From assembly GCA_026182355.1 (NCBI GenBank), contig JAPFBL010000167.1:967001-1031000 (forward strand): a DNA stretch of 64,000 nucleotides. Direction: 5' to 3'. Below the pieces are notes generated by a model. The model made no database searches and was not told the DNA's origin. It saw only the letters and a list, made by a program, of their open reading frames with translations. The translations under genes were made by a program, and so were the position numbers. The stretch comes from Hermatobates lingyangjiaoensis (lineage: Eukaryota; Arthropoda; Insecta; Hemiptera; Hermatobatidae). Shown here one piece after another: positions 33,172-43,240 of the stretch. The first letter of the stretch is position 1. Each line of letters begins with the position of its first letter.

Positions 33172-33497
33172 ATTTTATTAAAGTATACGGCAGCTTCCGC
33201 ATTTACGACTTTTTTGCTCGTGTTTTCTAGTTTTCGAACTAGTTTTTTTCTGGTAGGGAGTGATTTCGTGGAGGTGTTGTCCCAGAGACATCAAAGAAAT
33301 AATTTTGTAGCTTAATCGAAAGCTTGTAAGTATAAAAATATAATATTATTGATTAAGCTACAAAATTATTTCTTTGATGTCTCTGGGACAACTCCTCCAC
33401 GAAATCACTCCCTACCAGAAAAAACTAGTTCGAAAACTAGAAAACAGGAGCAAAAAAGTCGTAAATGCCGAAGCTGCCGTATACTTTAATAAAATAT
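33172..33497. mobile_element. family I palindrome, about 145-bp arms
   Basis: Left arm 33172-33318, right arm 33348-33497, nearly identical mirrors (for example GGGAGTGATTTCGTGGAGG). Flanked by (TA)n on the left and a TATA-rich stretch on the right. No hammerhead core seen. A related single arm is at 41930-42020. Just to the right, at 33600-33635, CTGAAGA, GGA/TCC and GAAAATTT form a family D-like ribozyme relic. Confidence 0.8.
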
Positions 33498-33730
33498 ACT
33501 CGTATATATATAAATATATATAAGAAGCAGTAAAACAATGGCCGTGTCGGTTAGTAGCCGTTGCGTCTACAACGTGCTTGGTCTCCCTTTCGCTTTTCTC
33601 CTGAAGACGGATAGTCCGAAAATTTGAGTTTGTAAGTGTATTTTTTTGACTATGTGTGCTACATATCTTCAATTTTGAACTGTTATACATACAGCCAATT
33701 AAATGAAACGGTTATACAAACTAAATGAAC

Positions 33731-33845
33731 GATCTTTACAAAAAAAAAAACACAGAAATGAAACAGAAACTCACTACTATATTTCGATAGCCTTGTAATA
33801 TAGTAGTGAGTTTCTGTTTCATTTCTGTGTGTTCTTTTTGTGAAG
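33731..33845. repeat. family F hairpin, copy 2
   Basis: AAACAGAAACTCACTACTAT (left) and its exact mirror (right) enclose TTTCGATAGCCTTGTA. Arms about 35-50 bp. Confidence 0.85.
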
Positions 33846-34659
33846 ATACTTTGTATAAATATAACTAGATTTTATAAAATGTAGGATATTAAATGCTTAT
33901 ACAATTGACTATTGGGTTTCAGTGAAGTATTGCTGGGAGTGGGAAGCTTCTCATTAGGAAATAGAAGGGGTTGAAGGTGATTTATAAGACTTTCCAAGAA
34001 GGGTTGAAAAGATTAAATCAGTCAGGAATAAATGACCCGTCATATATTCATCGTACTAACTAAAAGAATTTTTATTTTTTATTTTTTTTTTTTGAGTAAA
34101 ATAAAGTTGACGTAATTTATAACAAATTAAAAGAATTAAAGTTTTTTTTTTTAATTGTTTTATTGATCTAGAATGTGATTAACTATAACATATAGTTTAT
34201 TTTACACTGCTAAATGATATTGACTATAGAACAGTGGTGAACTCCACTCGACTCACACTAATAGAAAATGTATTATTGATTTTAAATAACAAAACAGATG
34301 TTCCATCCTCAGTTAATATGTTCTTTCCTCTTTTCAACTAATTTAGCTACTTATTATCCTCCCTCGTCCATTGGTTTATAAATCAACTATTATTATTATT
34401 AACTCTTTTTACAACAAAAACCATAAACTTTACACTACTCAAGTTGGTAATTGCTTTACTTTGTATGTATGTGCTTATATCGACTACTCTAACTTTTTTC
34501 CAAAGAGTACTAAGAATGGAATTGAAAATAATTTGAGGTCATTTGCTTAATTTGACCGTGACATCACTGCTGTAAAGTACAAGGAAGTAATCATTGCATA
34601 ACTTATTAATATTTGACTCTCTGTTTTTTTTTATTGTTTCAATATCAGATATTACAAAG

Positions 34660-34660
<1 letters not shown>
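33846..34660. other. AT-rich DNA, nothing recognised
   Basis: No supported feature before the long (TA)n at 34661-34710. Confidence 0.5.
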
Positions 34661-34710
<50 letters not shown>

Positions 34711-34713
<3 letters not shown>

Positions 34714-34841
34714 AATTGTCACAATAACACGTGATATAAATATTCAGGTAACAAGTATTGTATTCACTTGCTCTCTGACGACGTGAAAACTAAAGGCCTC
34801 AGAGCGACTATCTTCATTCATTTGTGGTGAGTTACCTGAAT
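34711..34841 (+). mobile_element. isolated 3' terminus of the 35596 PLE family
   Basis: TTGTCACAATAACACGTGAT is the mirror of the PLE terminus at 36165-36192. It is followed by a plus-strand copy of the ribozyme region, as at 36076-36160. The hammerhead at 34770-34805 has TAAA in place of GAAA, so it is probably inactive. A small coding-free palindromic copy. Confidence 0.75.
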
Positions 34842-34853
34842 ATATATATATAT

Positions 34854-35165
34854 TTACCACAATGAAACTAATTTGGAAACAATGTTCTAAGGCCTTTCGT
34901 CGACACGTCGTGTTGTTAAATACTTAAGTTAAATTGGTTAACTTATTAAATTAAGTTGACTGTTAAATTAAGTTAACTTATGTTAATTACGTTAAATCCT
35001 TGTTAACCTGGTTGATTGATCAACCAGGTTAACAAGTATTTATTATTTTTTAGTTCACATGCTCTCTGACGATGTGTTGACGAAAGGCCTTAGAGCATTG
35101 TTTCCAAATTAGTTTCATTGTGGTAAATTAATCCATCCATTACATTAAGTGTTATTTTGATTATT
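34854..35165. mobile_element. family B palindrome, copy 3
   Basis: ACAATGAAACTAATTTGGAA (left) mirrors TTCCAAATTAGTTTCATTGT (right). The middle is an A/T-rich stretch with many GTTAA words and a hairpin at AACCTGGTTGATTGATCAAC. The right end is the family B terminal hairpin then (TA)n. Confidence 0.85.
35061..35096 (+). ncRNA. hammerhead ribozyme, family B
   Basis: GCTCT/AGAGC, CTGACGA 35066-35072, extra T, GT/AC stem II with GTTG loop, GAAA 35082-35085, AGGCCT, cut after U35091. Identical in core to the 2337 copy. Confidence 0.75.
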
Positions 35166-35169
35166 GTTC

Positions 35170-35209
<40 letters not shown>

Positions 35210-35212
<3 letters not shown>

Positions 35213-35393
35213 TTCACATAAACACGTGAAATAATAAAGAAGGATCAAACTACAAATGAAATGGGAAAACAAGACTAAGATCTTTCAACCGTAACCGTTT
35301 TTGATAGAGTCAAAAACCCAACTGACGAAGACCGCTTTTTACGGTTGAAAGATTTTAGTCTTATTTTCCCATTTCACATTGTGGTTTGATATT
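35210..35393. mobile_element. family A palindrome, copy 11, shortened
   Basis: Terminal hairpins and arms present. Stem I and the CTG of the core are deleted at the apex (CCAACTGACGAAGACC), so no ribozyme. Confidence 0.8.
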
Positions 35394-35402
35394 ATATATA
35401 TA

Positions 35403-35580
35403 TAAAACTTTAAAATGGGAAAATTGATCTAAACTAGACATAAACAAGTTCAAAAATGAAGAATAGTATCCACAGGGAAAGAGACACACTGACTAACTCA
35501 AATTTGCGGAAATCAGTCTTCAAGAGAAAATTTGAGTGAGTGTGTCTTTTGTGTGTGTATTTTTCCCTATTACAGTCCAA
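35403..35580. repeat. palindrome upstream of the PLE fragment
   Basis: GACACACTGACTAACTCAAA on the left mirrors AATTTGAGTGAGTGTGTC on the right (35484-35548). The centre GGAAATCAGTCTTCAAGAG is a decayed family D-like core on the minus strand. CTATTACAG at the right edge resembles a splice acceptor, with no evidence of use. Confidence 0.6.
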
Positions 35581-35595
35581 ATATTTAGTAGTAGT

Positions 35596-36066
35596 ACTAC
35601 ATTTAGTAGTGGTGGTAATTTGTCAAATAGACTTGTCCATAACTCTAAAAGAAGTCGAAAAAACTATTGTGTATACAGAATTCCTTGCACGGATTGCGAG
35701 TTAGCTTACATTGGACAAACAGGAAAAGGAATTGACACAAGGATTAAGCAACATCAGTATTCTGTTAGAAGACAGGATGATAAAAGTGCCTTGTGTCTAC
35801 ACATTAGAGACAAAAATCACTTAATCATCTGGGAAGAAGCAAAGGAGTTGGTATTTATGTCATGTGAAAGAAGAAGAAACATTGTTGAAAGCGCCCTCAT
35901 AAAAGGCTTTTCTAAGAGCTTAATCAACACTAGTCCAGGCCTTTTTAAATTAGATGAATTTCTAATCGAAGGAATCGTTAAACAAATCAAGACTATTTCG
36001 ACTGTAATAGGGAAAAATACTGTCAATGATGCCAATCTTAATCCAACTTTAAATCAAAATTCATAA
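35596..36066 (+). pseudogene. PLE GIY-YIG endonuclease fragment
   Basis: The open frame begins at 35536, but homology to PLE starts at TFSSGGNLSNRLVHN (about 35596). This matches the linker FSSGGKLLNRLVNN that precedes the nuclease in the 29001-30391 copy. Then come VYRIPCTDC, YIGQTGKG, an arginine in DTRIKQHQYSVRRQ, the histidine in LHIRDKNH, the glutamate in RNIVESALI and the C-terminal GLFKLDEFLIEGIVKQI. All nuclease signature residues are visible, but the whole reverse transcriptase is missing. Strong 5' truncation is the usual fate of PLE insertions. This belongs to a different family from 27521-30852, as protein identity is only moderate. The stop is followed 25 bp later by its ribozyme, then a terminal hairpin and (TA)n at 36193. 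Confidence 0.9.
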
Positions 36067-36090
36067 CCTGCCTACAACTTGTATTCACTT

Positions 36091-36126
36091 GCTCTCTGAC
36101 GACGTGAAAACGAAAGGCCTCAGAGC
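36091..36126 (+). ncRNA. hammerhead ribozyme, PLE 3' end
   Basis: GCTCT (36091-36095)/AGAGC (36122-36126), CTGACGA 36096-36102, extra C, GT/AC stem II closed by a GAAA tetraloop, GAAA 36112-36115, AGGCCT, cut after C36121. Directly attached to a PLE coding relic, this is the clearest link between the ribozyme and the retroelement. Confidence 0.8.
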
Positions 36127-36192
36127 GACTATCTTCATTCATTTGTAGTGAGTTACCTGAATATTTATATCACGTGTTATTGTGACAATTTT

Positions 36193-36954
36193 GTATATAT
36201 ATATATATATATTAAAAATAATATAAAATATGGTCAGTAAATTTAATCTAGAGTCGGTTTTTATTATGAAAATTTGTTAGTGCAGGAGGGAAAGCACAAA
36301 GGGCAGTCGGCAATTATTATTTACAATTCCATTGTTGAAAATGGCGCTAATAAATTGACAGGAATGGAGGATTTCACAAAGGAGTAGAGCTTATTGTTCG
36401 ACCCTTCTCGTGGAGACAGAACGTGACGTCACTCGCCATGTGTGTTCCCTTCCCTCCATTGTCCAAACAAGAGGTATTTAGTGAACCTATTTAAACTTTA
36501 AACTGTTGTTGGACCATTCTGACCTCTCTAGTTTGGGGCCTCTAACTGCCAAATGGCCCGTCGTTCATTCAATAGAGTTGCAGACGTTCCTACAATTGTA
36601 TTCCTCCCAGTGAATTTGTCTTTAATAATGTTGACAAAGCAATGAAATTACTTTACTCTAAATTGGCCGTTTGAAAGCTTTGTTAAGCTAGATTTCAGTT
36701 AAGTAAAGAAGCTAAGTTCAATAGTTATGGAACAGTTTTCAGTCATAACAGAAATGCTCTCAGTGCATTACAACTGGTGAAGTACTCGCCTCATGATACT
36801 CCAATTGATTTTGTGCGGCCTACCAGAAAATACATTCTTTTAAATTAAAGTTGATTTGCCTTTTGATAAACTTTCTTTTTTGTTCCCATCGCTCAGACTT
36901 ACAAGCCTTTATCTTTAGTGCTGTTCTAGGGGGCAAAAAGTTTGACTCATTTGT
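36193..36954. other. no gene recognised
   Basis: Moderately complex sequence (36400-36560) with no open frame. No repeat identified. Confidence 0.45.
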
Positions 36955-37075
36955 TATTTGGCACCCATTTCATTTATAAGAAAGTCATAACCTGGATTGA
37001 TTCTAAATCGAGAGTATTATTTCCACTTTACTGAAGTTTACTAAAATTAGAATTTTTAAACACTGTCACATATCT
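36955..37075 (-). mobile_element. strongly decayed SINE body (possible)
   Basis: GGATTGATTCTAAATCGAGAG and its surroundings align with the SINE tail type 2 and with 13555-13695. Many changes; low certainty. Confidence 0.35.
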
Positions 37076-37475
37076 CACAGGCTCCGAACCAGCTGTTTTT
37101 TGAGGGAAATTGATCACAAAATTTTTGATATCCCACATTAAAAAATGTTGGGTCTTACCAAGATTTTTCAGGCTTCACTACTAAAGGCAAGCTCATTAGT
37201 TATTATGCTACACAACAAACTATAATTGTGATTCAAGATATTGCGCCGAATATAATCGGTTAACAGTAAAATTATTATTATAAAAAATAAATAAATTATT
37301 ATTTATTATAAACTTTTATTATATTTATATAATTTATATTTATAATTTAAATTTATATTTACTTTTATTATTTATTTATAAATTATAAAAAATAAATTAT
37401 TATATACAGTAAAATAATTATTTACAGTAATTATTTTTATTTTACTTTGGACATTTTATACAAGTCAAAACTGAT
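37076..37475. other. very AT-rich low-complexity DNA
   Basis: 37270-37440 is almost pure A/T with many TTTATTATA words. No gene. Confidence 0.6.
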
Positions 37476-37579
37476 GGAACCTGATCAATAGTTCCCTACA
37501 GAGTTACTTTTTAGTGTGTACAGAAAACTTACTCATGTACTTGCATATGTCCATTTATATGCAAGAAATGTTAAGGAAA
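37476..37579 (+). pseudogene. small PLE coding fragment
   Basis: About 100 bp match 40878-40965 at close to 90%, the PLE thumb region that reads LLFSVYRKLTHVL there. It shows that a second copy of the 40.8-kb PLE family once lay here. Only this piece can be recognised; the ribozyme end is not seen. Confidence 0.7.
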
Positions 37580-38127
37580 GTACGGACCTTTTATACAAGT
37601 CAACTGATTATTTTTATGAAAACAGTAAATATGTAGAGTATTCAGAAGATCTGTTTGGAAAATTTTTAAATGTTTAAATCATATTCATTGTTTGGAAAAT
37701 TTTAAAAAGATATAATTAAATAAATCGTTTCAGTATTAATATTAATACTAGTCAAACAATGGTTTAAAGCAAAGAGTTTGAAAGAAGTTCTTGGTTAAAT
37801 GGTTATATTTTGACAGAAAGCAATCCAAGTATAACTATGTGCTGCGATGCCGTAGCAAAACACCCAAAAATACTGGAAGAGGCGTTCTTTTCCAAAAGAT
37901 TTCTGACAAATTTGAATATTTATTTTGGAAATGGACAGATTAATAATTTGGTAGGATGTGGTTATATAGAGGTAGGTTCACCTTTTCCTAGCTGCAAGGG
38001 TTGTTGAAAATCTAATATCAGAAAAGAAGATATAACTTTACTGGAAATATCTACTAGATGAGTACATTTCTCAGAATCCTGCTTCTGAGGTGAAGCTTTG
38101 TTACGTTCAAGCTTATTTTTGCACGTA
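37580..38127. other. no gene recognised
   Basis: A 65-codon frame (37810-38007) has no known domain. No repeat named. Confidence 0.45.
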
Positions 38128-39060
38128 GAGGTGTGTAAATAAAGTAGTGAGACTGATTTTTTTTTAAATTTTCTATTCAAATATAATTACAATGTGATAT
38201 TGTCACCTTCAAAATAGTTCCCTTCGGAAGCCACACAGCGCTGGAGACGGTCCTTCCAATCATTGTAGCATTGCTGGAACTCGGATTCTGGAATGGCCTT
38301 CAGCTGGTCGGTTACAGCAGTTTGTATGTTTTGTAGTGTCCCGAAATGAGTTCCCTTGAGGTGATTTTTCAATCTCGGGAAGAGGAAAAAGTCACAAGGA
38401 CTCAAGTCTGGTGAATAAGGAGGCTGAGGAGCAACAGGAATGTTTTTACTGGCCAAAAACTCGTTTATTGAGATGGCAGTGTGACAGGGCGCTGTGGTTT
38501 TTCGGAACCATTTTCGCACAAATTTTTCTCATCTCCAATTCATTGGTCAAAATGTGATGAACGGAGGTGTGATTCAAATTCAACTGTTCCCCGATCATTC
38601 TGACTGTCAAGCGTCGATCTGAACGCACAAGGTTCCGTACTCTGTTGACATTTTCATCGGTGTTTGCACTTGAAGGCCTTCCGCTTTGTGGTTCATCTTC
38701 AATCGACTCTCTTCCTTCTGAAAATTCCTTAAACCACCGAAAAACCTGTGCCCTTGATAAAACACGTTCTCCATAGGCCTCCTGAAGTTTTTCAAAAGTT
38801 TCGGTTGCATTATGTCCAAGTCTGAAGCAAAATTTGATTGCACACCGCTGCTCAACTTTGAGGTCACTCATTTTTAAAACGCTCAAGGAAAAACCATTTC
38901 ACGAAAGCCAACGCTACGGACAAACAAATGACTGTGGCGAGTTCAGATTCATACTGGAGGCGCATCACACGTGCACCTGACGCTACTCAAGGCCACGCGT
39001 CTCCAGCGTTGCCAGATCGAAAGCGACGTTGCCAGTCTCACTACTTTATTTACACACCTC
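38128..39060 (-). mobile_element. mariner-type transposon, internally deleted
   Basis: 28-bp terminal inverted repeats, perfectly mirrored, begin GAGGTGTGTAAATAAAGTAG (38128-38155 and 39033-39060). TA dinucleotides lie next to each end (38126-38127; 39062-39063 with one extra G). Total 933 bp against about 1.3 kb for intact mariners. The missing part is the middle of the transposase. Confidence 0.92.
38187..38886 (-). pseudogene. mariner transposase, deleted and frameshifted
   Basis: Starts at 38886 (ATG) with the N-terminal DNA-binding region: QRCAIKFCFRLGHNATETFE is the first helix-turn-helix, RAQVFRWFKEFSEGRE its recognition part, and the second HTH reads LTVRMIGEQLNLNHTSVHHIL. It runs to KICAKMVPK. 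There the frame jumps to TAPCHTAISINEFLASKN and continues in another frame through YSPDLSPCDFFLFPRLKNHL to the end at 38187. The skipped segment would contain the first catalytic Asp and most of the block around the second; only the third Asp (SPCDFF) remains. The element cannot cut DNA itself but, with intact ends, could be moved by a relative's transposase. It binds its own terminal repeats and acts in the nucleus. Subfamily not assigned. Confidence 0.92.
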
Positions 39061-40770
39061 GTACGTGAATCTTGTTCTTTTAAAACATTAAAAACACTTA
39101 GATTTTACTTCACTTTACACAATGTGGTCAAATTTCAAGCTGTTCTTCTATGATACTATCGAAGTTAAAATCTTTGCAAAGCCACTCTGACAAAAGTTTT
39201 TGCTTTTTATCAATAGATTGAAAAGTTTTACTTAGTTACAATTGCTGCCAGTAATGTAATTCCAGTGACTAGAGGACTCTTTTGTACCTGCCTCTCAGCC
39301 TGTTGTCAATAGCCATGGAGGACATCACTAGTCTGCTACCACTAAGTAAGAGGGAATTCTGATGTCCAAGCCATCAAGGAATTCCAAATCAGAATGCTTA
39401 ACAATTAAATTACAAAAACACATCATCAATCTCAATTTATGTCTTTTACTTAAATAAACAGCTCATTAGTATTCCATCCTACAAGCCATGAAGTTATTGT
39501 ATACAAAAGCATGTTTGTGGAACGATTTATCGAAAAAATTTCATAAATAACAAGTATTCAAAAATTTATTTGAGAAATTTCAGAACCTATTTTGTACTAT
39601 GTAGCATAATATATGGTGAGCGCAGTATTCCAGAAATATCAAACAATTTTTATTATCGTATATCTATTTTTAATATTTGAGAAATTTCATAACTTTTTTA
39701 TAGTTTCATAACAGAATTTCATAATATAGTTTGTAACAATAAAATATTTATCTCTTTCATACCATTTATTTGTTATTTATTATAGCACTGAGTACTTTAC
39801 TAAGAAGTTTCAAAACATTATGTGTAGTAGTATATTTATTCTTTTCTTGGAGAAATTTTATAAATTATTTGTTTAAAACAACAAAAAATTTGGTGTTTGT
39901 ATTTCATGTTAATTGAATTATTTGGCCTAACGGGTTCAGTATAGATTAATTTTATTAATCCAAGATGAACCAGATCATTATAGGTGAACTAAATGGAGTT
40001 TAGTAATGATGACTTCAGAAATATTTCCATCAAACTGTTCGCTATTTGTCATTTTCCTTGCAACAAAGTTAAAAGTCACAAATAACTTGTAATTTAAACA
40101 AAAAAAAAAATCCATCAATCTAAGAAAAAACTCAAGTTTACAAAACATTGATAAACGAACTTAACTCTTTTATTTTTTACCATCGCCCTTCCTTCCTTCC
40201 CCCCCCCCCCCCCCAACACAAACAAATATTAAACAAAAGCCTACCTTTGACAAATGTTGACTTGCAAAACTCTTTGCAGTTTCCTCTACCCTTAGCTAAT
40301 TGGCTACTAAGTTTAGATTATTCATTACTATTTGTCAAAAAAAAAAAAAAAAATATCTCGGAAATTCCAACGGACTTTTCACGTCTCTTAGTTGTCAACG
40401 GCTAAAAATAACAACTAAGAATAGCAACATTATTTATTTTTTTTTGAATAATTTTCAAATCTCTTCTTGTAAAGATTTAAAACTCAAACATGAAAAGTAA
40501 ACTGTTAATTATTTAACTCTTGGCATTTTTAATTGTTGCTTACATTATAATCTGGTTTCCTCGGTTTTGTTTATTGTTAAATTATTAACGAAAGTTGTAT
40601 GTACTTAGCAAAGTTCTGTTTCCTTCACTTTACAACTAGAAGTTTCCACTCAAACCTTTGTAAGTTATGTAAATTTTCATTTTAAACTATAGTGATTTCA
40701 ATTTAGTAGGTTTTTATTAGTAGCATCTTTATTCATAGATTTAGAACAGATGCATAATATATATGACAGA
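39061..40770. other. AT-rich DNA, no gene
   Basis: Includes a C14 run (40200-40214) and A-runs near 40100 and 40337. The 85-codon frame at 40148-40405 is composition-driven. Nothing else. Confidence 0.5.
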
Positions 40771-40825
40771 TATTATATTAACTTTAGGACAGATTCTTTT
40801 CTTATACAATTAAATCCAGTTCACG

Positions 40826-41607
40826 ATGGAAGAAGTAAGTAATATTTTGCCCTTCTTAGATGTCCTGATCCATAAGTTCCCTAAAGAGTTACTTTTTAGT
40901 GTATATAGAAAACTTACTCATGTGCTTGTATATGTCCATTTATATGCAAGAAATGTTAAAATTTCTCTTTTTAGAAATATGTTTATGAGGGCATTAAGAG
41001 TGTGCTCCCTTGAATTCCTAATGATGAGATTAATAACATTAGGTCAATTGCCCTATCATTAAAATACCCCTCCTCTTATATCGACTTAGCTTTAAAGGGT
41101 GCTAAAAAAAACTCTCCAATATTTCAACAAAGACCCGTTCATTGTCAAATTTTATTTTTACCGTATCATGAGTCATTGGATTTTCTCCCTAGGCTTGCTT
41201 ATAAACTTGATTTTAATGTAGTTTTTTCTAATCTTAATAACGTAGGCAATATATTCATAAAAAACTCTCCCAGGAAACTGGACTCCGGTAGTATTTGTAA
41301 AATTCTGTGCTAAATTTGCACAATCAAACTGGTAAATCTTTAAAGACACTTGTAAAAGAACACCAATACAATGTAAGTTGACAGAAAAAAAAGTATCACC
41401 TTATTTGTGCATATAAATAATGAAAATCATCATATTGATTGGATAGGAGCTAAATTTATTAGCTATGAGAAATCGATGTTTTTAAGAAACATTATTGAAT
41501 CCTCTCTAATTAAATTTAATAGATCAAATATTATTAGTAACGGGCTGTTCAAACTTGATACTTTCTTGACGAGAGCTATAGCCTCATCTAAGATGGTTGA
41601 CAGCTAG
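40826..41607 (+). pseudogene. decayed PLE: thumb, linker and GIY-YIG relic
   Basis: The first frame (40826-41021) reads LPFLDVLIHKFPKELLFSVY, then KLTHVLVYVHLYA and FRNMFMRALRVCSLEFL, aligning with the 29001-30391 copy at its PFLDLNLH, RKPTHV and FRNMFLRAF motifs. Near 41020 the frame shifts, and DEINNIRSIALSLKYPSSYI follows. The nuclease start (YIG region, about 41290-41340) is destroyed by stops and indels. The last frame (41407-41607) again reads HINNENHHIDWIGAKF, NIIESSLIKF with the nuclease glutamate, and GLFKLDTFLTRAIAS. It is an old copy with several disabling changes and no 5' part. Its stop lies 150 bp before a family A ribozyme arm, which identifies family A as the 3' end of this PLE. 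Confidence 0.88.
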
Positions 41608-41757
41608 TGGATAGGTTTTCACTCTTTCTTACTGTACTCCTTTCTTTACTAGAACATCTCTCCCTAGACTATTGTCTTTTCCTGCACTTTACACCCTTTT
41701 AAAATACCTCTCTTCCTTCTCACTCCGCTTAACCCCTTACCATTATGTTTCTACATC

Positions 41758-41885
41758 TTGTGTTTTAGTTGGGTTTTGACTCTGACGAAGACCGCTTGTT
41801 ACGGTTGAAAGATCTTTTGTCTTTTTTTCTCATTTCTTATTGTGGTTTGAACATTGATTGTTATTTCATGTGTTTGTTGTAAAAT
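41758..41885 (+). mobile_element. family A arm at the PLE 3' end (copy 12)
   Basis: CTGACGA, five-pair stem II, GAAA and GATCTT are present (41778-41816), but the stem I partner AGTC has become TGTC. The terminal region TTGATTGTTATTTCATGTGT follows. A C/T-rich 3' UTR-like stretch (41608-41757) separates it from the coding relic. Confidence 0.8.
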
Positions 41886-41919
41886 ATATTTATTAAAATT
41901 ATTCATGTATATATATATA

Positions 41920-42085
41920 TATTATTATTATTATTATTAAAATAAGCAGCAGCTTCTGCATTGACCAATTTCTTGTTGACACTCTCTAGTTTTTTTATCA
42001 CTTTGCGGTGAGTTTCTGGTTACCGCTGCTTATTTTAATACCATATGCTTAAGGGAAGACCTGCTGCCATTGTGCACAAATATAT
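41920..42085. repeat. family I and J fragments
   Basis: AAAATAAGCAGCAGCTTCTG mirrors CCGCTGCTTATTTTA (42023-42037), a small palindrome related to 33172-33497. AAGGGAAGACCTGCTGCC, running to (TA)n, matches the family J end at 18930-18962. Confidence 0.5.
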
Positions 42086-42109
42086 ATATATATAATGATA
42101 TCCATCGAT

Positions 42110-42170
42110 ATCGATACCTATCCAACCACTTCTGCTGAGGACGATTTATATCGAAATTCGAATGGAAATT
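42110..42170 (+). ncRNA. hammerhead-like relic
   Basis: CTGAGGA (42135-42141), extra C, GAT/ATC stem II, GAAA (42153-42156), then an 8-base self-complementary ATTCGAAT as stem III. The cleavage-site base would be G, which hammerheads do not cut, and stem I is not evident. Confidence 0.35.
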
Positions 42171-42439
42171 ATATAAGGTTTTCCCCTGTGACATGGCCTG
42201 TTACTGACTGGTTAATACCTTATGGACTGGTTAATTTCGTTTAAATCAAATTAGAATGGTTGACTGTACAATAACAGCATAGCATAGAGAGTAGAACAGA
42301 GAAAGTCACCAATAAAAATCACTTTTTTATTTTGTGACCCATCGTCATCAGGAGAAGTAACCATATTTAAAAGCGTTAGGTTAAAAGAGAAACTCAAATC
42401 ATGTAATCGGCTTTATGGCTTGTCATTGTATCTAAATGT
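42171..42439. other. decayed insert, uncertain
   Basis: The minus strand at 42330-42360 reads CTTCTCCTGATGACGATGGG, beginning like a hammerhead, but no GAAA follows at the right place. Confidence 0.3.
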
Positions 42440-43240
42440 TATTGATATGTTAGTGACAGGGTTACAGGCAATTCTGGGTAAGACACTTTAGCCTGTCTAT
42501 TCCTTTGGTTATATTCATGTGCCCCTAGTGGGGCCATGCAGCTATACCACAGGCTGTATTGGCTTTTCCACTGGTTCTTTCAACAGGGAGCTACAAAGGC
42601 CACTGACCTTATCTGGAGCTGAGAAAGTTCAGTAGGAGCATTGGTCCGGAGTTCGATGCGAAACTCTTAAAACAAGTTTAGTTTACTCTCCATCTCCAGT
42701 CCGCCTCAGAGGTCGGACTCGTAGTGGCTGTTGGTTCTCACCCAAGTTGGGTAGACCCTTGTGGTCACTGTTTTAGAAGCAGTAACTTCTCGGGCGGATG
42801 CCTGCTTAGCATACCGGAGAGCTAGAGACCCCGAACCTCACCAGTGGAAACAGGCCATAAACTCAGCTGAATAGACTGGACAACTGGTACTTGCTTTATA
42901 CACGCTTTGGCTTTTGATGGGATCTCAGAGTGGGGACGATTAGATACCAACCCTCTCTCAAGCCTTTTATTAACGAATACAGCGACCTTAAGGATCTCTC
43001 GAGCACTTATAAACACGGACTGGGTGGCGTTTAGCCAACGAGAGATTTGCAATCTCTCTATGAGTCTTTGAGGCATATCCTCAATAATGAGGCATTGATG
43101 GGTTAAATAAACTATCATTGCAAGCCCTGATCAAACTTGCATTTTTCGCTCCTCAGAAGAGGACGACCAAATTCTCCTAAATCCTGTGGTAGTTCTTAAA
43201 CTGTAAGACGGAAGGTAAGCCTGGCTAGTTATTTGTATTC
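42440..43240. other. GC-richer segment of unknown nature
   Basis: Clearly less AT-rich than its surroundings and free of A/T runs. A 98-codon minus-strand frame (42822-43118) has no domain I know. It could be a decayed transposon or an old coding exon; I cannot decide. Confidence 0.4.

Noticed and set aside
33008..33202. Ile-Tyr repeat proteins near (TA)n tracts, here and at about 17200-17780, 27335 and 58032-58652
   Set aside because: (TA)n translates as alternating Ile/Tyr in any host; no gene evidence.
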